From positions 84,043,389-84,107,388 of the forward strand of contig CM069435.1 in NCBI GenBank assembly GCA_035610365.1: a stretch of DNA of 64,000 nucleotides, read 5' to 3'. A model generated the notes under the pieces. It saw only the letters and a program-made list of their open reading frames with translations. It was not told where the DNA came from and did not search any database. Below are positions 55,391-64,000 of the stretch, piece by piece (position 1 is the stretch's first letter; the number at the start of each line of letters is the position of its first letter). A program made the translations under genes and the position numbers. Source of the DNA: Aquatica leii. Lineage: Eukaryota; Arthropoda; Insecta; Coleoptera; Lampyridae.

Positions 55391-57951
55391 CACTGGTCTG
55401 CATGAAAATCGGCCCTGATACCATTCTTGACGATTCTTATGTAAAATGACCTCCTGAATCCAAAAATGAGCTCCGTTTTTACCCATCACCCATCTATTTT
55501 GGGGGGACCCCATTTTTATTTTATTTTTTGCATTTTTTTTTAGAATTTTAACTTATAGCCGTTAAACATCCTAAAGCAGGTAATAAAATTTATACTGAAG
55601 TATATGGCAAAAGTTTTGCTATAAAATGTATATAGAAACAACAATAAAATACAAATATATAAGAACAGTAAAAAAATATCAATAAACAGTTAGGAAGATT
55701 CACTGCACGACGCTGGCGATCTCAATACCACATGCAGGTTTGAACAGGAATTTTCGACAGGCTTGAACTTGCATAACTCTTCTCATTCTAGTATATTACA
55801 TTGTTTGCTTAACTGTTTCGATCAGTACATCTATAGCTGTTGCAGAGTTAACTTGTCGACGTTTTAAACGTGCTGGATTTTGTGTTAATTTTTGTTCATT
55901 TGTGTAAAACAGTAAAACTACTTTTACTCCGGATTTTTTCAAGTGACTAAGTGTGATTTGTGGTTAATGACGGGCGTTGAATTACTGTTTAATTATGCTA
56001 CGAGAGTGTAAAAATCATCCCGATAGCTTCTGCTATGTCTGCGGGGAATTAACTTTAAAAGCGCAACGAAAACCCCTTTCGCCGCTTGTTAAAACAGCTT
56101 ATAAATTGTACTTTGATTGTCAAGTTGGCGACCAGGACAAGACTTGGGCTCCATCAGTTTGTTGTACGATTTGTTACAGTAGTTTGATCAAATGGCTCAA
56201 AGGTACCCGTAAATCAATGCCATTTGTTGTGCCCATGGTTTAGCGTGAACCTCGCTGTCATCTTACAGATCGTTACTTTTGTATGACTTCCTCCGTCGGG
56301 TTTTCGAGCAAAAGTAAGCATACCATTCAGAATCCCAATATTCCGTCAGCTCTAAGACCTGTTCCTCATAACAATACTTTGCCAATCCCAGAGCCCCTAA
56401 ACACTTATACTCTAGAGCCGGAAACTGATTAAAAAGACTCTGAGCCACAACCGGGGGCTTCGAATGATACGTTCAATGATAATGAAGAGTATTCCGCAAC
56501 TTTAGTTTCTCGGCAACCTCACCTCCTCACTCAATCGGAATTAAATGATCTTGTCAGGGATTTGCAGTTACCCAAGACTAAATCTCAGCTCCTAGGATCA
56601 CGACTTCAACATTGGAATTTCTTAGAAAAGAGAGTAAAAATATCTTCTTACAGGACCAGACAAGCAACCCTGAAATGTCTTTTCTCAGAAGATAAAGGTT
56701 TAGTGTTTTGCCCTAATGCAAATTTATTGATGACAGAGTTACAGATGCTATGTGACCCAGACAAATGGAGACTGTTTATAGACCCATCAAAAACAAGCTT
56801 AAAAGTCGCCTGTTGGCAAATGGGAATGACTTCCCATCAGTTCCAGTTGCATACTCTGTTGATATGAAGGAAACGTACGAAAACATCTTCAGAATCCTTG
56901 ATAAAATTAGTTATCATGATTATAAGTGGAAACTTTGCGCTGACTTAAAAGTTGTTGCTCTACTCACGGACCTGCAATTAGGATTCACAAAATATTGCTG
57001 CTTCCTTTGTGAATAGGATAGCCGAGCCCGAGATAAACATTACATCGTACGGGATTGGCCTCTGCTCCTGGTTAGAAAAATGTCGCCCACAACCCTTTGG
57101 TTCCGAAGGAAAATACTTACTTCCACCTCCTTTACACATCAAACTTGGATTGATCAAGCAGTTTGTGAAAGCAGTGGACAAGACAGGTAGCGCATTTCAA
57201 TTTTTGAAAACTAAATTTCCTAGTCTTAGCGAAGCTAAAATCAAAGAAGGCGTTTTTGTTGGTCCATAGATTAGACAACTCTTCCAAGATTCGACGTTTA
57301 TTGAACACCTAAATCGAAAAGAAAAACGAGCTTGGCTTGCATTTCAAAACGTTTGTAAGAACTTCCTGGGTAACCACAAAAGTGAAAATTATGTCGCTCA
57401 CGTCGAGGAACTGCTTTTAGCGTACAAGAACATAAGATGTAACATGTCTCTTAAAAGTCACTTCCTTCACTCGCATCTGAACTTTTTCCCTGAAAATTTA
57501 GGAGCAGTCTCGGATGAACACGGGGAACGGTTCCATTAAGACATCGCTAAGCTGGAGAAGTGGAATGCAAGCATGTTGGCGGAGTACTGCTGGTTTTTGA
57601 AACGAGAGAGCTGTACCTCAGGATATAAAAGGAAAGCAAGCACCAAGTAACGATGAATATCTTTTTATTTATTACTGTTTATAGCTAAAATAGTTCTTTT
57701 TTCCATTTAAATTAAATTCATGTCCATATATTTATTATTATAATAATTACTATAATTATTATTATCGTTCGATAAATAAATTATAATTAATTTATCGAAA
57801 AGTGGTAAAATTAGAGATTTGGAGCTCCCTCAAAAATGGTGGGTGATGGAAGAAAACGGAAGACATATTTAGATTCAGGACGTCATTTTACATAAGAATC
57901 ACCCGGAATAGTGTCAGGGCTCGATAAAAAATATTTTTTTGCAGACCAGTG
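55391..57951 (+). mobile_element. 2561-bp DNA transposon with CACTG termini and ATTA target duplication (CMC/Chapaev-like)
   Basis: The left end CACTGGTCTGCA and right end TGCAGACCAGTG are exact inverted repeats, and further inverted similarity covers ATTCTTATGTAAAATGAC and CCATCACCCA (to about 55495 and from 57820). ATTA flanks both sides (55387-55390 and 57952-57955). CACT-starting TIRs with 4-bp duplications fit the CMC group, Chapaev branch; the assignment rests on termini only. Confidence 0.82.
55977..57650 (+). pseudogene. Transposase-like protein of the CACTG element (stops and frameshifts)
   Basis: Belongs to a protein type that I recognise as common in insect genome predictions. The N-terminal part has CYVCGE and SVCCTIC cysteine pairs (56025-56175), probably a zinc finger, then KHTIQNPNIPSALRPVPH, LNDLVRDLQLPK, SRLQHWNFLE, FSEDKGLVFC, YSVDMKETYENI, ADLKVVALLTDLQLGFTKYCCFLCE, LPPPLHIKLGLIKQFVKA, FPSLSEAKIKEGVFVGP, and, near the end, NFFPENLGAVSDEHGERFHQ. 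A TGG-to-TAG change at 56241-56243 and several later stops or shifts inactivate it. The catalytic residues of this family are not something I can name with confidence. Confidence 0.7.
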
Positions 57952-57955
57952 ATTA

Positions 57956-58906
57956 TTAGGTTTAACCCTTGTTTACACAACTATATTTTTATTATTAAAA
58001 GCAAGTAGTGTCTCGTTTTTCCTTTCTTTGAATGTACAAAAATTTGATTTTTAGATGTAACCAAAAACATAGGCTTATTTACAATCTGAAGAGATTTAAC
58101 CATTTCTGAAATTTTTCTCTACTATTTTTTTAATCAAACTTTTTTACTTTTAAATATCGTAAATATTTTTTTGATTGTACGTCTATCATATCTTCTCTAC
58201 TGTATTGAACTAATTTTACCTGCCTGTCATTTTTACATTGTTTTCAGTAATCCTTGTGTTTTAATGATTTTTTTACCCTTTATCTGCTATTAAATAAGCA
58301 AAAGTAAAAGTAGACAATACTTAACCGGTGAGTGTTTAAAGATTCATTAAAAAGGTACAAATGAGAAAAATACACTTTTGAGAAAGGGCCAAAGAAAACA
58401 AATGTAAATACATTTTTAATCTTAAAGATACAGCTAGAAATGGTAGGTAGGTATATCTGTTAGAACAAAACAGACATGTTACAGTTGTTCAAAAAATTAA
58501 GTATTTACTAACGATATTTTAAAAATAGAAAAAGAATAATAGTATCTGGTAGTAGTTATTTGCCAAATCATTGACTTCATTTACATAAGCACAATTGCCT
58601 TTATCATCTTTAAAAATCACAGTCATGGAATTTGACTTTAGATCTTAAAAGCATACAAAATTTATAAATACAATTCAAACTAAGATTACATTTAGTATTA
58701 TCAAGTTTCTTTTAAGAGTCCATTAAGAATCAAATCTTATTTGTTTACTGTCACTTTTAACAAAATGATTAATAAATGTAACATTTTTTTCAATCTAACA
58801 TTAATTTTCTTAGTAGTTTGTTTGCCATAAAAAGATTTTTTAAAGTCTTCGTTATTGAAAATAAACAAAATTAGAAATTAATAAATAACATAAGAACAAA
58901 ACAATA
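57956..58906. other. AT-rich intergenic, nothing recognised
   Basis: Low-complexity A/T sequence between two complete DNA transposons; no coding, RNA or repeat structure supported. Confidence 0.4.
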
Positions 58907-60593
58907 TACAGGGTGTATCTGATTAACGGGTTGTTATATTAGCAGGTAAAATTAGAGCATAAATATAAGAAAAAATATCAAAATAAAAGTTCCATTAAAA
59001 CATTTTAAAAAATCTAATTTTTAGCAAAATAAATCGTAAATTACGGATCTGTAGTCCTCTGAGCTTGTTGACACTACGAATAAAAATAAACTTCAAGGAA
59101 GTGCAAATATCTTTGCAGCAATTTGCTGACAACAAAAAAAAAATAAATACAAAATAATGTTTTCAGATAACGCGCAGTTAAATGAAGTTGCTATTCTGCA
59201 CATTCTTTTCAATTGTTCGTAACTCGCGTAAATAATTGTACATTCTATCAAATTGCATTTGCAACTACAAAAAATAGATTTTGCAACTCTTGTCTATTAT
59301 TCGCGGGCTGACCAGCGTCTAGCGCTGTTCTTTCAATCCAACGACCCGTAAAAATTATATTTAAGAAATCGCAAATGAGACAACTTACAGACGGAGGAGC
59401 TCTATCGTGCATAAACCGCATTGTTCTGCAAACTTCAAGGAATAAGTTATCAAATTCTTGCAGAAAAAGTTCCTTGTAAAAGTACAAGTCGCCTGTAAGT
59501 GTTTGTGGTAAAGTAAACGGTCCAATTCAACTATTTTTTAAAATACCCGCCCAAACATTAATAGAAAACCGCCACTAAAAGTTACTTTGTTGAATTTCAT
59601 GTCCTGTGAAAATTAAGCACTCCATTTCGTGTAAAACAACAAAATCAACGTCAGTTAAGTGTTGGTAAGGGTACAAATAATGAATCCTTAAAACGCGATG
59701 TAGCGTATTATGTGACATGTTAGCTGCGTGGTCTATTTCTGTAGTGCTGCTTTGTGTCCGATCTTTTATAATTTACAATATCTCGACATACATTGAAGAA
59801 AAATAAATATTTGATTTTATTGAAAAGATTTATTCTTCTTCCGTTGCTAATACATTGGGTAGCCTTTCTCGACCACGTAGGTAGGAAGAACACCTTGAGT
59901 TTCTGTAAGTCCATGCATACACCCCAAAATAAAGTTTATTGAATGCAATTGTTTATTAAAATACGTGTGGTGTGGAGGTTATAGTTACACTCATCGTACA
60001 TTAAAACAGTATCACTAATCTACATAATAAAGAAAATTTAAATTAAATATTATGAAGTTTGAGTACGTTAACACGAATCACTTAGCATCAACTAAAGAAC
60101 TTCGTTAAAAAATTGACACAGAAATAAATCAGATCTCAGAAAGCTGAATTTTGCATTTAAATATCTGAAGTCTTACTTTTTTTACAACCAAAGATAAACG
60201 TGATCGTGTACAAAAAGTACATTTTGTTAAGCTAGATTAGTGATAATACTAAGAAATAAACATTACTATCTGTTTTAATTATTTTGTTAACAATTGATTT
60301 TGTAGATGATGACAAATTAAAGAAAACAATAATTAACACAATACATCAATACGTTTTTTGGATTTCACAGCATTTATACTAACTCAATTATTTATACACA
60401 TCATTGATCGCATAATTACAATCAACAAACAACTTCCATTTGTTTAGCTAGTCAGGACCGGCCTGAAAACTTTAAATGCAAATGTCTCAAAACTGCACCA
60501 CTTTACACCAAATCTTTAAAAGAAAAATTTTCATTTAACGCCATAAGGAAACTACTCCTTAAGTTTGTAGTCGTATTTCAGATACACCCTGTA
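58907..60593 (-). mobile_element. 1687-bp mariner-like element with TACAGGGTGTATCTGA termini
   Basis: TIRs: TACAGGGTGTATCTGA at 58907 and its reverse complement ending at 60593, both flanked by TA. The interior carries a minus-strand transposase remnant (59170-59920). The TA target and terminus style fit Tc1/mariner-type transposons of the kind common in insects. Confidence 0.78.
59170..59920 (-). pseudogene. Mariner-like transposase remnant
   Basis: Minus-strand pieces: HVT..YATSRF (about 59700), FTRNGVLNFHRT (about 59620), a VAVFY.CLGGYFKK segment (about 59570), TYRRLVLLQGTF (about 59490), then FMHDRAPPSVSCLICDFLN and FTGRWIER (59410-59330). The HDRAPP motif corresponds to the HDGAPPH region that carries the second catalytic Asp in this transposase type. 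Stops and shifts are frequent. Confidence 0.7.
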
Positions 60594-60595
60594 TA

Positions 60596-62882
60596 AAAAT
60601 AACGTCCGATTAATGATTAGTTTTTTCTCGATCTGATACGACCCTACTCAATTATTTTATACAAAATTTATACGCAACTTTTTTTTTTCAAAAATTTTTT
60701 TGCATAATTTTATGTTTCAAGGTATTATGAACCAGAAAAATGTATTATTGACAAAAAAATTTTGGGTGTCTGTGTATAACAATGTACTCACGATAACTGT
60801 CGAACCAAAAGTCTTAGTAACTTGAAATTTGGTATGGAGCTAGCGTTTCATATTCTCTCGGTTCTATTAAAAGAAACCGGAAGTGAACGTATCCTTCAGT
60901 TTTAACAGTTTTTCTTATATAATTTTGTACGTATGTAAATTATTCAAATTATTTTTACAGTTTATTATAGAAGTAATTCTTTGTAACAATTTATTTATAT
61001 AAAAAATGTTATAACATTAACAGTATTAGATATTTTATTTATAATTTAAAATAAATTCACAAATATAATATAGGTTCGAATCTTATCTGCGCCAATTTTT
61101 TTAGAAAAAAATTCTGTATCTTGAAGGAAAAACAAGATACGGTAAAATAATAATTTTTACTGAAGGGAAAGCAATATTGAGGCGCACAAATATAAGGGTT
61201 ATTCGATATGACAACATAAGCTCAATTTGCCATATTTCGGTTATAACTTAATGAAATCGAGTAGAAAAATTTCCAAAAAATTATAGCATACTTGGAAGTC
61301 AATACAAACGTGTGCATATCACTTCAAAGTGGTTTTATGACAACATAACCTTAAAGAAATATACAGACATTCCTTCATCATTCCTTTTTGGAAAGTCGTG
61401 TGGTGACCACACCAGTTTTCTTTTCTGAGAATTGCTAGTTTATCATCCGCCTTTTGTAGTTTAAGTGTAATCATTTTATCGTATTATTTCACACTTCGTC
61501 GTGCATATTGTCTATTTCTCTTCAAAATTAGGTGTTACAAATTTTCCATTAAATATTAAATCTTACAGTTTAAGCGCGGACAGGCAAATTTTTTCCAAGA
61601 GTGCTGAGTTGTCAGTGTGATTGTACTACTCGACAAGTATCTCGTGGTTCGAGCGGGGTTTAATTGCGCAGATAGACATTACGCGCGGAAAACAGTATGC
61701 AGATAAATAATTCCAAATAAAAAACAGGTTGGAGTTTAATTAACTGTTAATAATTACATTGTTAATGCAATATAGTTAGTAAAAATTTTCTAAATAAACA
61801 TAACACAACACAAAATACAGATAACGTTAAGAAAAACAGTTGACGGGTATCTTAAGAAAGCCAAACTAGAAAGCTCCCTTTTTCTAAAATTTTCGAGTTT
61901 GTCATCGTGCAGTTGTTCCGCCCGGATACGAGGTACTTGTCAAATAGTAAATTTATAAATGTGCCAAAGTGTAGCCAACGCAAACTCCAATTTTTTCTAA
62001 AAGCAGTCAGAAATCAATTACGTTGAAAAAATGATTTTATTTAAAATTTAATTCTAAACAGGGTTGTAATTTGTTTTAGACGTTCACGATTTTTATTTGT
62101 CTGCTACAAACTGTAATTATTTACGGTCTACTATCTAGAATTCTAGAACCTTACCATAACTAGACTGACAACTTTTTGGAAAGCAGTTTATAAGTTTTTG
62201 AATTCGTGGATAATTTCATCATGTGATGGGATCACATCATGTTTTGTCAAAGTTAAAATAAAGTCGTCTAATAGTTTTCCACTCTTGATCACAAATGTGT
62301 TTTTAAAATTTTCAATTTTGAAAATGTCCTTTTACAGTTCACCTGCGCACAATTAATTTAAAGCATAACATTCAAAAATATTGTTTTTTAGAAAGTGATT
62401 TTCAAGAGCTATCACAATATTATCTGATATATATAATCAATAATTATATATAAAAATAGCTCAACTTTAAATTTTCAAACTAGGTTCTATATTACCGGCT
62501 TCATCAGAACCTGCTTCCACTGGTATTTTTTTAAACGTTTCTTTCGGGGCTGAAGCTCCAATTTCATTTCGGCAGGCTCTAATTCAAATTCTTTCATTTT
62601 AATGGCTACAATTTGTGCATTTGTGTTGATAAATTTTTCAACGATTTTAAATTGTTCAGTTTTCTGTCCTGTCAATTGTCATCATCACTATCACTGTTAT
62701 CTTCGCTAATATTTTGTTTACTTAATTTTTTTAATATTTGTATCACCATGATTTGTTGTGTTACTATTACTATCACTATAACCTTCAATATCATCACTCA
62801 TATGCTTTTTCTCCACTGAGTCAAACGTACTCATTGCATTGTGAAAATAATGAGATGAACCTTCCATCGGAGCATGTAGATA
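60596..62882. other. Intergenic, several short inverted repeats, no gene supported
   Basis: Includes a 25-bp near-palindrome at 62217-62241 (CATCATGTGATGGGATCACA then TCATG) and loosely similar inverted segments at 61640 and 61935 (GACAAGTA-CTCGT). A 62-codon minus reading at 62487-62675 is Lys/Glu-rich without a known domain. Confidence 0.35.
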
Positions 62883-64000
62883 AGTGGTTTCCAAAGTGGT
62901 CCTTACAGATTTCCAGGGATCATTCAGGGTGTTCGTGGAAACATAAAATTTATTTGGGAGTTCCTGAACGTCAGGATGTCCGCGCAATGTTTAATATACA
63001 ATCAAAAAAAGTATGACACATTTTTATTAATATAGAAGTGTAAATAAATAACAACGAATAAATTATTAGCGATTTTTACGTCCTAAGTAAAACATAAATA
63101 TAGACAGGTGTATAAAACACAAGTAATAACAGGCATCGCAGTATGCCAGGCCACCAACTAGCCTATAATATGAACTATAAAAGAGTCGTGAATCTAATCA
63201 ACAATTTAGATCCGTGTTATGCATGACTTGAAGTGCATACAACAAATTTTCTTAGTCTTGGACAAAAAAAATATAATTTTTTGTAGTGTTACTCAGATAG
63301 CGTACTTTTGTCCCGTAAGTATAGGTATTTGAATAAAGTTGATATCTCTTTTTAATTAAAATTTATTTAAACAATATTATACTCTTGTTTAAGTTCATTA
63401 AAAAACGTATATATCACAGTTATCAGTACAGTAATCTCGTAACATTCATTAAGGATTTCTTTTTTATTAAAAACTTATAAAAAGAAGTGATCGTAGGTTT
63501 TTTTATCATAGATGTGTTTCTAAAGAATACGGTACTAATGATTCTGTCAAAAAAGTTAGACATTTTGGATGTTATAATTTAATATAATGCACTCTAAAAG
63601 TTATAGTTTACTACTTTAGATTTTTGTTTATTTTGTTTACTTCCGCGAACAACTAAATCCGCGAAGGTTTTGAGATACTGTATATTGCTATTTTATCCTT
63701 ACATCTCAAATAATTATTTCAAGAGAGCGTTATATTGGAGCGCTCTATTTAAAAAATGATTATAGTTAACAGTTGTTTATTGCAAATAAAAATTTGAGAT
63801 ATATCTTTTTGGGTCCCTTTTTGCAGACAATACTGTGTTAAATATATGAAATACGCTTTTATTTCGTCACGAGGAAATAGTACTTTATCTATGTAATGAA
63901 ACGATGTCAAACGATTTAATAAAACCTTCTAATTTAAGGAACTTTTAATAAAAATCCATAGTGACAAAAAATATAAGAATTTAACGTTTTTTGAAACAGT
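62883..64000 (+). mobile_element. ZBED-type hAT element, copy B (runs off right edge)
   Basis: Collinear with copy A at 41205-42132 and 47131-47400, starting AGTGGTTTCCAAAGTGGTCC. It lacks the LINE and so gives the empty target (about 63787-63810). About 65 bp (near 63140-63185, including GGCATCGCAGTATGCCAGGC) is present only here. The BED-finger region begins at about 63820, but the CxxC-encoding segment is deleted, so this copy is also defective. Confidence 0.75.

Noticed and set aside
62487..62987. Two minus-strand readings (62 and 89 codons) before hAT copy B
   Set aside because: Low-complexity K/E and S/N-rich sequence; the second runs into the hAT terminus, so it is not a gene.
1..64000. 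tRNA genes, rRNA or CRISPR-like arrays
   Set aside because: No cloverleaf with T-loop consensus, no ribosomal segment and no regularly spaced direct repeats were recognised on either strand.

Overview
This is an AT-rich nuclear window from an insect. The introns of the host genes are mostly about 45-60 bp, the host proteins are typical animal housekeeping enzymes, and the transposon mix (Gypsy, a two-ORF APE-type LINE, Penelope-like, hAT, pogo/mariner-like, a CACTG-ended element, several MITEs) is typical of insects. A beetle or hemipteran is plausible, but I cannot fix the order. There is no sign of prokaryotic organisation.

Host genes are few. Two tandem minus-strand metallophosphoesterase paralogs of the MPPED type lie at 1-838 (runs off the left edge) and 11563-12559 (complete, 300 aa). 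A spliceosomal cyclophilin of the PPIL1 type is at 14359-14939 (minus, two exons). An ER class I alpha-1,2-mannosidase (MAN1B1 type, GH47) occupies 21007-28127 (plus, seven exons, 587 aa, with one 4.9-kb intron). A small unrecognised protein ending in a cysteine-rich CaaX motif is at 33801-34244 (minus).

The rest is mostly mobile DNA. At 1915-9921 two related Ty3/Gypsy copies lie tail to tail. Downstream of integrase they carry an extra module: a macro domain resembling the TARG1/OARD1 ADP-ribose hydrolase group followed by a CCCH zinc finger. In copy 1 this module and gag are open while protease, RT, RNase H and integrase are damaged. I rank this as the most unusual system in the window. Two copies of a strongly purine-biased LINE lie on the minus strand (15605-19735 and 42133-47115). 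The second is inserted in a ZBED-type hAT (TSD seen, empty site available in the other hAT copy at 62883-64000) and is itself interrupted by a 338-bp TA-flanked MITE (empty site available in LINE copy 1).

Other mobile DNA includes a degraded gag-protease retroelement (30060-32393) split by a 1044-bp TIR element, TA- and TAA-flanked MITEs, a pogo-type pseudogene (38160-39845), a ZMYM1-type hAT pseudogene (48940-50640), a Penelope-like fragment (53950-54990), a CACTG-ended element with ATTA target duplications (55391-57951), and a mariner-like element with matching TIRs (58907-60593). The large AT-rich stretches between them show no gene I can support. I saw no tRNA, rRNA or CRISPR array.
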